From Streptomyces sp. Ru62 (lineage in GTDB: Bacteria; Actinomycetota; Actinomycetes; Streptomycetales; Streptomycetaceae), in assembly GCF_002920615.1 (NCBI RefSeq), contig NZ_PQSU01000027.1:62001-126000 (forward strand): a DNA stretch of 64,000 nucleotides, read 5' to 3'. Made by a program: the position numbers and the translations under genes. Positions within the stretch are counted from its first letter, which is position 1, and each line of letters begins with the position of its first letter. The notes beneath the pieces were generated by a model. That model did no database searches, was not told the DNA's origin, and was given only the letters and a program-made list of their open reading frames with translations. Of the stretch, positions 1-8,069 are shown piece by piece.

Positions 1-440
1 TGATCAACGGCAGCTGGGGCACGGCGGCCCTGCTCACCAACCGGCAGGCGAACTTCGCCCAGGGCCGGCAGGTGGCCCTGTCCGGCACGTCCGTCAGCCA
101 GTCCGCCGCCTGGACCGGGGTGAACCCGGGGACGTACACCGTGGTGGTGGTCTGCTCCAGCGGCCTCACGGCGGGCAGTCAGTCGGTGATCGTGTCGGCG
201 TCCGCGCCCGTGTCCGCGAGACCGACGATCCCCGCGACGCGACCGACGGTCACCGCGACGCGACCGACGATCTCCTCGACGTCCAGCCCGGCACCGTCCC
301 GGGGCGTGATGGGCGGGCTCGGCGGCGCCGCCCGCGACTACGGCACGTTGACCCTGGGCGTCGGCGCGGCCCTGGTCGGCGCCGGGGTCGTCGCCACGGG
401 CTGGGTCCTGCGCCGCCGCTCGAAGCCGTACCGGCTCTGA
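1..440 (+). CDS. C-terminal part of a membrane-anchored surface protein (5' end outside window)
   Basis: The frame is open to the left edge of the window and ends at 438-440. What is visible is a beta-rich stretch, then a Pro/Thr/Ser-rich linker with a repeated A-T-R-P-T motif, then one hydrophobic helix (about LTLGVGAALVGAGVVATG) followed by three arginines and a short tail. That order (extracellular domain, stalk, one membrane span, cytoplasmic basic tail) is typical of actinobacterial surface proteins anchored at the C-terminus. No LPXTG-like sorting signal is visible. A GTG at 72 could serve as a start, but the frame reads straight through it, so I treat the gene as truncated by the window. 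Function unknown. Confidence 0.7.
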   Translation, partial: INGSWGTAALLTNRQANFAQGRQVALSGTSVSQSAAWTGVNPGTYTVVVVCSSGLTAGSQSVIVSASAPVSARPTIPATRPTVTATRPTISSTSSPAPSRGVMGGLGGAARDYGTLTLGVGAALVGAGVVATGWVLRRRSKPYRL

Positions 441-475
441 GCGGCCCGCACGGCCGTACCCGCGGGCGAGCACCC

Positions 476-1021
476 TCAGTCGGCGTCCGGCAGCTCGGCG
501 AACTCCGCCAGGGCGTGGGTCAGCCACTGGGTCCAGAAGGTTTCCAGGTCGATGCCCGCCCGAAGGACCAGGTGGCGCAGCCGGTCCTGCGGGGCGTCCC
601 GGTCCGGCGGGAAGTCGCGCTGCTCGATCTGCCGGTACTCGGCCAGCTGCCGCCGGTGCAGCTCCAGATGGCGGCGCAGATCGTCCTCCAGCCCCGCGGT
701 GCCGACCACGGCCGCCGCGCGCAGCCGCAGCAGCAGGGGATCCCGCAGGGTCTTCGGGTCCTGCGCGGCGGCGGTCCAGCGGGCCAGCTCGGCGCGGCCC
801 GCGGGCAGGACCTCGTAACTCTTCTTCTGCCCGCGGGCCGGCTGCTCGGCCGGCAGGGTGCGGATGAGGCCCTCCGCCTCCAGCTTCCCCAGCTCGCGGT
901 AGATCTGCTGGTGCGTCGCGGACCAGAAGTAGCCGATCGACTTGTCGAACCGGCGGGTCAGCTCCAGTCCCGACGACGGCTTTTCCAGCAGGGCGGTGAG
1001 GATGGCGTGCGGGAGTGACAT
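476..1021 (-). CDS. PadR family transcriptional regulator
   Basis: 181 aa. The N-terminal winged helix (about residues 1-85) begins S-L-P-H-A-I-L-T-A-L-L and holds the recognition helix region Q-Q-I-Y-R-E-L-G-K-L, both characteristic of PadR. The C-terminal helical part (about 90-178) is the Vir_act_alpha_C-type dimerisation region. It lies 31 bp downstream of the dienoyl-CoA reductase gene on the same strand, so the two are probably co-transcribed. PadR proteins are usually ligand-released repressors of neighbouring genes. The likely target is the perfect palindrome at 3123-3142 in front of the operon. ATG at 1021. Confidence 0.9.
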   Translation of the reverse strand: MSLPHAILTALLEKPSSGLELTRRFDKSIGYFWSATHQQIYRELGKLEAEGLIRTLPAEQPARGQKKSYEVLPAGRAELARWTAAAQDPKTLRDPLLLRLRAAAVVGTAGLEDDLRRHLELHRRQLAEYRQIEQRDFPPDRDAPQDRLRHLVLRAGIDLETFWTQWLTHALAEFAELPDAD

Positions 1022-1052
1022 GGGCTCATCCTAGGGAGGCGCGCGCGGGCCC

Positions 1053-3068
1053 CTACAGCGCCGCCGCCAGCTCCGTGCCCTGCTTGATCGCCCGCTTGGC
1101 GTCCAGCTCGGCCGCGACGTCCGCGCCGCCGATCAGGTGCGCGCTGCGCCCGGCGGCCACCAGCTCCTCGTACAGCTCCCGGCGCGGTTCCTGGCCGGTG
1201 CAGAGCACGACCGTGTCGACCTCCAGGACCGTGCTCTCGTCACCGACGGTGATGTGCAGCCCGGCGTCGTCGATGCGGTCGTAGCGCACGCCCGGCACCA
1301 TGGTCACGCCCCGGTGCTTCAGCTCGGTGCGGTGGATCCAGCCGGTGGTCTTGCCGAGTCCGGCGCCGACCTTGCTGGTCTTGCGCTGGAGCAGGTGGAC
1401 CTGGCGGGGCGGCGCGGGCCGCTCGGGGGCGGCGAGGCCGCCCGGCGCCCGGTAGGCCATGTCGACGCCCCAGTTCCGGAAGTACGTCTCCGGGTCCTCG
1501 CTCGCCTTGTCACCGCCGTCGGTGAGGAACTCGGCGACGTCGAAGCCGATGCCGCCGGCGCCGAGGAGGGCGACGCGGTCGCCGACGGGCGCGCCGTCGC
1601 GCAGCACGTCGAGGTAGCCGAGGACGCGGGGGTGGTCGACGCCGGGGATGTCCGGGGTGCGCGGGGTGACGCCGGTGGCGACGACGACCTCGTCGAAGCC
1701 CTCCAGGTCGCCGGCCTCCACCCAGGTCTCCAGGCGCACGTCGACGCCGTGGGCGCCGAGCTGGTGGCGGAAGTAGCGCAGCGTCTCGTCGAACTCCTGC
1801 TTGCCGGGCACCTTGCGGGCGACGTTGAGCTGTCCGCCGATGTCGCTCGCCGCGTCGAACAGGGTGACGGTGTGGCCCCGTTCGGCGGCGGAGACCGCGC
1901 AGGCGAGGCCGGCCGGTCCGGCGCCGACGACGGCGACGCGCTTCTTCAGCCGGGTCGGCGCGAGGACCAGCTCGGTCTCGTGGCAGGCGCGCGGGTTGAC
2001 CAGGCAGGAGGTGATCTGCCCGCTGAAGGTGTGGTCGAGGCAGGCCTGGTTGCAGCCGATGCAGGTGTTGATGGCCTCCGGGGTGCCGGCGGCGGCCTTG
2101 GCGACGAAGTCGGGGTCGGCGAGCATCGGGCGGGCCAGGGAGACCATGTCCGCGCAGCCGTCGGCCAGCAGTCGCTCGGCGAGTTCCGGGGTGTTGATGC
2201 GGTTGGTGGTCACCAGGGGCACGGACACCTCGCCCATGAGCTTCTTGGTGACCCAGGTGTAGGCGCCGCGCGGCACGGAGGTGGCGATGGTGGGGATGCG
2301 GGCCTCGTGCCAGCCGATGCCGGTGTTGATGATCGTGGCCCCGGCGGACTCGACGGCCTTGCCGAGCGCGACCACCTCGTCCAGCGAGGAGCCGCCCGGG
2401 ACCAGGTCCAGCATGGACAGCCGGTAGATGACGATGAAGTCCTCACCGACGGCCTCGCGCACCCGCCGGACGATCTCGACGGGGAACCGCATCCGGTTCT
2501 CGTAGGAGCCGCCCCAGCGGTCCGTGCGCCGGTTCGTCTGCGCGGCGATGAACTCGTTGATCAGATAGCCCTCGGAGCCCATGATCTCGACCCCGTCGTA
2601 GCCGGCCCGCCGGGCGAGGCGGGCGGCGCGGGCGTAGTCCTCGATGGTGCGCTCGACGTCGGCGTCGGTCAGCTCGCGGGGCACGTAGGGGCTGATGGGG
2701 GCCTGGAGCGGGCTCGGCGCGACAAGGTCCTGGTGGTAGGCGTAGCGGCCGAAGTGCAGGATCTGCATCGCGATCCGGCCGCCCTCGCGGTGCACGGCCT
2801 CGGTGACGGTCCGGTGCCGCTCGGCCTCCGCCTCGGTGGTGAGCATGGCTCCGCCCTCGTACGGCCGTCCCTCCTCGTTGGGAGCGATGCCGCCGGTGAC
2901 GATGAGTCCCACTCCCCCACGCGCGCGGGCCGCGTAGAACGCCGCCATCCGCTCGAAGCCGCGCTCGGCCTCCTCCAGGCCGACGTGCATGGAGCCCATG
3001 AGCACGCGGTTGGGCAGCGTGGTGAAGCCCAGGTCGAGCGGGGTCATCAGATGCGGGTAACGGCTCAT
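1053..3068 (-). CDS. fadH: NADPH-dependent 2,4-dienoyl-CoA reductase (FadH-type flavoenzyme)
   Basis: 671 aa, close to E. coli FadH (672 aa). The N-terminal half is an Old Yellow Enzyme-type (beta/alpha)8 FMN barrel. In the middle is the 4Fe-4S cysteine cluster C-I-G-C-N-Q-A-C with a fourth Cys in T-S-C-L-V-N-P. The C-terminal half carries a dinucleotide motif V-G-A-G-P-A-G and a second one L-G-A-G-G-I-G for FAD and NADPH. The enzyme reduces 2,4-dienoyl-CoA during beta-oxidation of polyunsaturated acids; closely related proteins are enone reductases or demethylases, so the substrate is inferred. I chose ATG 3068, preceded by GGAGGG. An in-frame start at 3140 would lie inside the operator palindrome. 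First gene of a fadH-padR operon. Confidence 0.88.
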   Translation of the reverse strand: MSRYPHLMTPLDLGFTTLPNRVLMGSMHVGLEEAERGFERMAAFYAARARGGVGLIVTGGIAPNEEGRPYEGGAMLTTEAEAERHRTVTEAVHREGGRIAMQILHFGRYAYHQDLVAPSPLQAPISPYVPRELTDADVERTIEDYARAARLARRAGYDGVEIMGSEGYLINEFIAAQTNRRTDRWGGSYENRMRFPVEIVRRVREAVGEDFIVIYRLSMLDLVPGGSSLDEVVALGKAVESAGATIINTGIGWHEARIPTIATSVPRGAYTWVTKKLMGEVSVPLVTTNRINTPELAERLLADGCADMVSLARPMLADPDFVAKAAAGTPEAINTCIGCNQACLDHTFSGQITSCLVNPRACHETELVLAPTRLKKRVAVVGAGPAGLACAVSAAERGHTVTLFDAASDIGGQLNVARKVPGKQEFDETLRYFRHQLGAHGVDVRLETWVEAGDLEGFDEVVVATGVTPRTPDIPGVDHPRVLGYLDVLRDGAPVGDRVALLGAGGIGFDVAEFLTDGGDKASEDPETYFRNWGVDMAYRAPGGLAAPERPAPPRQVHLLQRKTSKVGAGLGKTTGWIHRTELKHRGVTMVPGVRYDRIDDAGLHITVGDESTVLEVDTVVLCTGQEPRRELYEELVAAGRSAHLIGGADVAAELDAKRAIKQGTELAAAL

Positions 3069-3094
3069 CGGGCCCTCCGTGCGCGGTGTCGTCT

Positions 3095-3142
3095 CCTCCT
3101 GTTGTAGAGGAAGCCCGAGCCTTTGTGCAACTAGTTGCACAA
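3095..3142 (-). promoter_or_regulatory. Perfect 20-bp palindrome overlapping the fadH-padR promoter
   Basis: TTGTGCAACTAGTTGCACAA occupies 3123-3142 and is a perfect inverted repeat. Read on the minus strand, its right arm contains TTGCAC, which can serve as a -35 box, with TACAAC 18 nt downstream as a plausible -10. The palindrome would therefore overlap the -35 element, the usual arrangement for a repressor site. The PadR protein encoded by the second gene of the operon is the obvious candidate ligand; this is inference. Confidence 0.7.
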
Positions 3143-3177
3143 CCGCCCGCGCGGGGGCACGGTCGCTCTGATGCAGT

Positions 3178-3210
3178 ACGCCCCGGTCGGCGGGGAGCCG
3201 ACCGGGGCGT
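3178..3210 (-). terminator. Hairpin terminator after the 3231-3605 gene
   Basis: A perfect 14-bp stem (ACGCCCCGGTCGGC at 3178-3191 with its complement at 3197-3210) encloses a 5-nt loop, starting 21 nt beyond the stop of the minus-strand gene. There is no U-tract, as is common for Streptomyces terminators. Confidence 0.75.
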
Positions 3211-3230
3211 TGCTCAGAACCCTGACGCGT

Positions 3231-3605
3231 TCAGCGGCTCTCCAGGCGCAGGTGCAGGTCCCGCTCCTGGTCGCCGGAGGCCGTGCAGGTCTCCTGCACG
3301 GTGAACATCGAGTCCAGGGTGTGACGGAACCGCTCCACCGCCCAGTAGCTGCCCTGCACGTCCGCCTGAACGGGCGAGTCGAGGTGGACCGGCGGGCAGC
3401 CCCCGCCGCGGGCGTCCGCCACGTCGTACGTGCCGAGCCATACCATCGGACGGGTCTCGTGGAGCTGCTGCGGTACCTCTTCCGGAGCCCGGTCGGAGGC
3501 GAAGCAGGCGCTGAGCGCTTCGAAGACGAGCCGGGCGTCGTCCTTGGAATAGCCGCTGATCTCCACCGAGACGGTTTCCGGATGCGACCGCTCCGTGTCT
3601 GCCAT
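3231..3605 (-). CDS. Hypothetical small protein
   Basis: 124 aa, unknown function. The ATG at 3605 is preceded by AAAGGAG with good spacing; longer in-frame versions have no such site. The protein is soluble, with no signal peptide or membrane segment. It has an acidic N-terminus and one region (S-V-E-I-S-G-Y-S-K-D-D-A) that could start an alpha/beta fold. There are only three cysteines (in A-C-F-A, G-C-P-P and E-T-C-T). I do not recognise a family. It is transcribed alone and followed by a strong hairpin. Confidence 0.75.
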   Translation of the reverse strand: MADTERSHPETVSVEISGYSKDDARLVFEALSACFASDRAPEEVPQQLHETRPMVWLGTYDVADARGGGCPPVHLDSPVQADVQGSYWAVERFRHTLDSMFTVQETCTASGDQERDLHLRLESR

Positions 3606-3699
3606 GATCGCTCCTTTCGTGGCCGCGCTGCGGTGGAACGGGGTACCCCGCCGAACCGCATTCATCCACAGCAAAGCACCACCGGCCGCCGGGCACACC

Positions 3700-4581
3700 T
3701 CAGCCGCGGGAGAACTTGTACGTCTTGCTGTCCGTCAGCACGCAGAAACCGGGCGAGACCACGATCACGCGCAGGGTGCCGCTCCGGCGGTCGTAGTCGA
3801 TGCCCTCCGCCTCGAAGGTGCCCGAGCAGGAGCTGCGCAGCGGCAGCTGGCGCAGCGCCGTGACATGGCCGGAGACGTCCGCCGTGCCGTCGGGCGCGGC
3901 CGACAGGTCGATCTGGAACAGCGGCTTGGTGACTCCGAACAGGCTGCCCTCCGGGTCGTCGGAGGAGCACAGCAGGGTGGTCGGGCCGGAGAAGTCGCAG
4001 CCCTGGACGTCGCGGACGGCGTGGTCCAGGCGGACGGTGGAGGCCAGCGGGAGGTTCGCCGAGGGGGAGGTGGCCGGGTTGACGCCCGGGGTCGGGAAGA
4101 CCAGCAGCCGGGTCATCGTGCCCCACTCACCGGACAGCATCCACTGGCCGTCGGGCGAGATCGCGGCCCAGGAGTTGTTCAGCGCCTCGCCCGCGCTCAG
4201 CGTGTGGACGTACTCCGACCAGGCGCCACCGGGCGCCTGCACCCGGAACATCTTGGAGTTGCCGGAGTCGCGCTGGTAGGGCTCGATGTAGTAGCCGTCG
4301 TACGAGGCGTCGGGGTCGCCGACGTGGTTCCAGCCGCGGCTGGAGACGCCGAGGGGGATGGTGCCGATGCCGGTGTAGCGGTTGGGGCTGTTCGCCGGGA
4401 CCTCCACCGAGGTCAGGCCCTGGCTCTCGGTCAGCGGGTCGGCGCGGTCGGAGCCGGTCTCGGTCCAGGTGTCGGCCGCGCGGGCGGGCGCGGGTGCGGC
4501 GAGCGACACGACGGCGGCGGTGGCGAGGGTGACGAGTCCGGCGAGAACTGCGTGACAACGTTGCCGGGCGGACGCGGGCAT
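3700..4581 (-). CDS. Secreted protein of unknown function
   Basis: 293 aa. The first 35 residues form a classic signal peptide (basic N-region, hydrophobic core, A-P-A-R-A cleavage site before A-D-T-W). The mature part contains beta-propeller-like segments (W-A-A-I-S-P-D-G-Q-W-M-L-S-G and D-G-T-A-D-V-S-G) and four cysteines that could pair outside the cell. ATG 4581 is chosen because of AGAGGAG just upstream and because the signal peptide begins there; a longer reading to 4666 lacks a ribosome site. I cannot assign a substrate or activity. Confidence 0.8.
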   Translation of the reverse strand: MPASARQRCHAVLAGLVTLATAAVVSLAAPAPARAADTWTETGSDRADPLTESQGLTSVEVPANSPNRYTGIGTIPLGVSSRGWNHVGDPDASYDGYYIEPYQRDSGNSKMFRVQAPGGAWSEYVHTLSAGEALNNSWAAISPDGQWMLSGEWGTMTRLLVFPTPGVNPATSPSANLPLASTVRLDHAVRDVQGCDFSGPTTLLCSSDDPEGSLFGVTKPLFQIDLSAAPDGTADVSGHVTALRQLPLRSSCSGTFEAEGIDYDRRSGTLRVIVVSPGFCVLTDSKTYKFSRG

Positions 4582-4914
4582 GGCCGACTCCTCTGACGGG
4601 GGCACCCAGGGTGAGCGGGCGGGGACACTCGGTCGGCGGACAGTCTGGCGTGGCGCGGTAGTCATGTACAGACCAAGGAAGCAACATGAGCGTGAACTCT
4701 CACGGCCCGCGGGACCGCGCTGTACGGTCTCGGCAGGAGGTCCGTCACCGCGCGCACCGCCGTCGCGACGGCTTCGGCGGACGGCCGCGCCGTGGTGAGA
4801 GATGGTGGAGGTAGACGGCGAAGGCGTCGGAGAGTCGGGTGTGAGCGCGGTAGAACAAGGGGAGTCGGCACGGGGGACGGCGTACCGTGCGGACGGGCGA
4901 AGGCGGTGCGTGGC
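4582..4914. other. 333-bp divergent intergenic region
   Basis: This lies between the secreted protein (minus) and the PAS-GAF-phosphatase gene (plus), so it should hold both promoters. I see no convincing -35/-10 pair, long palindrome or hairpin, and no small coding frame with a good ribosome site. Confidence 0.5.
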
Positions 4915-6993
4915 ATGAGTGCACCCGGGGCTCCGGCGACGGAGAGCGGCGAGCCGGCGCGTGGGCCGGTGCCTCCGGGCGGCCTGCTCGACGTCCTCGG
5001 CGTGGCGTCGGTGGTGCTGGACACCGACGGCCGGATCGTCCTGTGGAGCCCGCAGGCGGAGGAGCTCTTCGGCTACACCGCGCAGGAGGCCCTCGGCCAG
5101 TACGCCGCCCGGCTGATGGTGCACGAACGGCACATCCAGCTCGTCGGCAAGCTCTTCGCCGACGTGATGCGCACCGGCCAGAGCTGGGCGGGCGGCTTCC
5201 CGGTCCGGCACAAGGACGGCAGCACCCGTCTGGTGGAGTTCCGCAACATGCGGCTGCTGGACGACCAGGGGGACGTGTACGCGCTCGGGCTCGCCGCCGA
5301 CCAGTCGACCGTACGGCGGCTGGAGCAGGACGTGGCGCTGTCCGAGCGGATGGTGATGCAGTCACCGATCGGCTACGCCGTCCTGGACACCGGCCTGCGG
5401 TACGTCTCGGTCAACCCGGCCCTGGAGAAGATGAACGGGGTGCCGGCCGCCGGGCACGTGGGCCGGACGCTGCACGAGGTGCTGCCGCTGCTGGACACCG
5501 AGTCCCTGGAGGCCGCCGCCCGGCAGGTGCTGGAGACGGGAGTGCCGGTGATCGACGCCACGCTCGTCGGCCGCACGCCCGCCGACCCGGACGCGGACCA
5601 CACCTGGTCGCACTCGCTGTACCGGCTGGAGGACGCCATGGGCAACGTGCTCGGGGTGGCGGTCTCGATGACCGACATCACCGAGCAGCACCGGGCGTCG
5701 GTGGAGCGGGAAGCCGCACGGCGCCGGCTCGCGGTCATCGCGGACGCCTCCGCCCGGATCGGTACGACGCTGGAGCTGGAGCGCACCGCCTGCGAGCTGG
5801 CCGAGGTCGCCGTGCCGGAACTGGCGGACGTGGCGGCCGTGGACCTGCTGGAGGCGGTGGTCGAGGGCCGGCGCAGCACCCTGGGTCCCACGGAGTCAGC
5901 GGTGATCCGGGCCCTGGCGGTCCGTCCGGCGGAGGGCTCGGAGGCGGTGCTGGCCGCCGACCCGCCCGGCCAGATCGCCCGGTACGCACCCGACCGCCTG
6001 GTCACCGAATGCGTACGCACCGGCGAGGCGGTCCTGGTGCCGCAGGTGAAGGACGAGGACCTGCCGCGCATCGCCCGCTCCCCCGAGGCGGCCGTGCTGC
6101 TGGGCCGGGCGGGCCTGCACTCGTATCTCGCGGTGCCGCTGATCGCGCGCGGCGAGGTGCTGGGCGCGCTCGACCTCAAACGCACCCGCAATCCGGCGCC
6201 CTTCGACGACGACGACGTCCTGCTGGCGCGCGAGCTGGCCGCCCGCGCGGCCGTGCAGATCGACAACGCGCGCTGGTACCAGAACGCCCGCAACACCGCG
6301 CTGACCCTGCAGCGCAGCCTGCTGCCCAGCCATCCGCCGGTCACCACCGGACTGGAGGTGGCGTCCCGGTACCAGCCGGCGGGCGCCACCAGCGAGGTCG
6401 GCGGGGACTGGTTCGACGTGATCCCGCTGGAGGGCGGCAAGACCGCGCTCGTCGTCGGTGATGTGATGGGCAGCGGCATCAGCGCGGCCGCCACGATGGG
6501 CCGGCTGCGCACCGCGACGACCACCCTGGCCGCCCTCGATCTCGATCCGGCGCGGCTCCTGGAGCATCTGGACAAGACGACCTCGGCCCTGAACCACTCG
6601 ATCGCGACCTGCGTGTACGCCGTCCACGACCCGCATCTGCGGCAGTGCCGGATCGCCAACGCCGGCCATCTGCCGCCGGCACGGGTACGGCCCGGCCGCC
6701 CGGCGGAGCTGCTCGACCTGCCCACCGGGGTACCGCTGGGGGTGGGCGGGGTCGACTTCTCCACCGTCACGGTCGACTTCGACCCCGGCGACGAGCTGGT
6801 CTTCTACACCGACGGACTGGTGGAGACCCGCCGGCACTCGCTGGACGAGCGCCTGGCCTCCCTGCTGTCCCTGCTCGACGACCCGGCCCGCCCGCTGGAG
6901 GAGGCCTGCGACCTCCTGCTGCGCACGCTGCACCACCCGGACAACCACGACGACGTGGCCCTGCTCATCGCCCGGGCGCAGGAGCTGCCGTAG
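4915..6993 (+). CDS. PAS-PAS-GAF-PP2C (SpoIIE-type) serine phosphatase
   Basis: 692 aa. Order: first PAS (about 25-135), second PAS (about 145-255), GAF (about 275-430), SpoIIE/RsbU-type PP2C phosphatase (about 465-690). In the phosphatase the metal-binding motifs are intact: V-G-G-D-W-F-D, G-D-V-M-G-S-G, A-G-H-L-P-P, Y-T-D-G-L-V-E and H-D-D-V-A-L-L. The family dephosphorylates anti-anti-sigma factors and so controls alternative sigma factors; Streptomyces carries many such paralogues. No kinase, anti-sigma or STAS domain is fused or adjacent, so its partner is elsewhere. Start ATG 4915 follows a weak AAGGCGG; an upstream in-frame start at 4792 would add an Arg-rich non-conserved tail. Confidence 0.9.
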   Translation: MSAPGAPATESGEPARGPVPPGGLLDVLGVASVVLDTDGRIVLWSPQAEELFGYTAQEALGQYAARLMVHERHIQLVGKLFADVMRTGQSWAGGFPVRHKDGSTRLVEFRNMRLLDDQGDVYALGLAADQSTVRRLEQDVALSERMVMQSPIGYAVLDTGLRYVSVNPALEKMNGVPAAGHVGRTLHEVLPLLDTESLEAAARQVLETGVPVIDATLVGRTPADPDADHTWSHSLYRLEDAMGNVLGVAVSMTDITEQHRASVEREAARRRLAVIADASARIGTTLELERTACELAEVAVPELADVAAVDLLEAVVEGRRSTLGPTESAVIRALAVRPAEGSEAVLAADPPGQIARYAPDRLVTECVRTGEAVLVPQVKDEDLPRIARSPEAAVLLGRAGLHSYLAVPLIARGEVLGALDLKRTRNPAPFDDDDVLLARELAARAAVQIDNARWYQNARNTALTLQRSLLPSHPPVTTGLEVASRYQPAGATSEVGGDWFDVIPLEGGKTALVVGDVMGSGISAAATMGRLRTATTTLAALDLDPARLLEHLDKTTSALNHSIATCVYAVHDPHLRQCRIANAGHLPPARVRPGRPAELLDLPTGVPLGVGGVDFSTVTVDFDPGDELVFYTDGLVETRRHSLDERLASLLSLLDDPARPLEEACDLLLRTLHHPDNHDDVALLIARAQELP

Positions 6994-7064
6994 GGCCCCC
7001 GCGGCCTCCGGCGGCCGAGTGAGTCACGACGGTTCGAGGAACCGGCGGCCGTGGCCGACCGGAA

Positions 7065-7862
7065 TCATCCTCCGGCCCGGGGCCGTACGCCGATCACCAC
7101 ATGTGCGTACAGGTCCTCGCTCACCGCCAGACGGGTCGTCAGGCCCGCGGTCTCGAAGGCCCGTACGGCGGCCGGTGCCTGGCGTTCGCTTGTCTCGGAA
7201 AGCAGGCAGCCGCCGGGGGCGAGCCACTCGGGTGCCCCGGCGGCCACCCGGCGCAGCACGTCGAGTCCGTCGGCTCCGCCGTCCAGCGCGGTCAACGGCT
7301 CGTGCTCGCGGGCCTCCGCCGGCAGCAGGGCCACCTCGTCGGTGGGTACGTAGGGCACATTGGCGGTCAGGACGCCCACCCGGCCGCGCAGGCCGGCGGG
7401 CAGGGCGTCGTACAGGTCGCCCTGGTGCGCCCGGCCGCCGTACGCGGCGAGATTGCGGCGGGCACAGCGCACGGCGGCCGGATCGATGTCGGCGGCGTGC
7501 ACCTCCGCCCCGTCCAGGGCGGCGGCCAGCGCCGCGCCGAGCGCGCCGGAACCACAGCACAGGTCCACGACGACGGTCGCGTCCGGCGCAGCGGCCAGCG
7601 CCTGGCCGACCAGGAACTCGGTACGGCGGCGGGGGACGAACACCCCTGGTTCCAGGGTGACGCGCAGCCCGTGGAACTCGGCCCAGCCGAGGACCTGTTC
7701 GAGCGGCAGCCCGGCGGCGCGCCGGTCCACCATGCCGGCCGCCTCCTCGGGCGTGCGGGCGGTGGCGAGGATCAACTCGGCCTCGTCCTCGGCGAAGACG
7801 CACCCTGCGGCGCGCAGCGCGGAGACGACGGCGGACGGGGAGAACGGGACAGGAGCGGGCAT
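7065..7862 (-). CDS. PrmC/HemK-related putative protein N5-glutamine methyltransferase
   Basis: 265 aa. A helical N-terminal domain (about 1-80) leads into a Rossmann SAM-methyltransferase domain with V-D-L-C-C-G-S-G-A-L-G as SAM motif I and D-I-D-P-A-A-V as the acidic loop. The catalytic position that reads N-P-P-Y in PrmC is N-V-P-Y here, as in a PrmC-related subfamily of unknown substrate. Bona fide PrmC methylates the GGQ glutamine of release factors and sits next to prfA; no release factor gene is nearby, so this is probably a paralogue. It converges on the phosphatase gene. ATG 7862. Confidence 0.82.
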   Translation of the reverse strand: MPAPVPFSPSAVVSALRAAGCVFAEDEAELILATARTPEEAAGMVDRRAAGLPLEQVLGWAEFHGLRVTLEPGVFVPRRRTEFLVGQALAAAPDATVVVDLCCGSGALGAALAAALDGAEVHAADIDPAAVRCARRNLAAYGGRAHQGDLYDALPAGLRGRVGVLTANVPYVPTDEVALLPAEAREHEPLTALDGGADGLDVLRRVAAGAPEWLAPGGCLLSETSERQAPAAVRAFETAGLTTRLAVSEDLYAHVVIGVRPRAGG

Positions 7863-8069
7863 GGAAGCCGAGAGCCTTTCGGGAGCGCGAAGCCTTCAGG
7901 GCGCTCCCGCGGTCACCGGCGCCGGCGTACCGCGCCGTCACGAGGAGGGAGCACCCCAGCCGACACAGCGGTAATGGGTCTCACCTCCTCGTCGTCGAAG
8001 CCGCGGACGCCGCGGCCAGGACGGCCACCTTACCCCACGGCCCCCGACGGGCCCTCGGGGACGCCGGGT

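Noticed and set aside
1137..3107. 656-codon plus-strand open frame opposite fadH
   Set aside because: Shadow frame caused by third-position G/C bias; Val/Gly/Ala/Asp-rich translation with no family features, while the opposite strand encodes an intact FadH.
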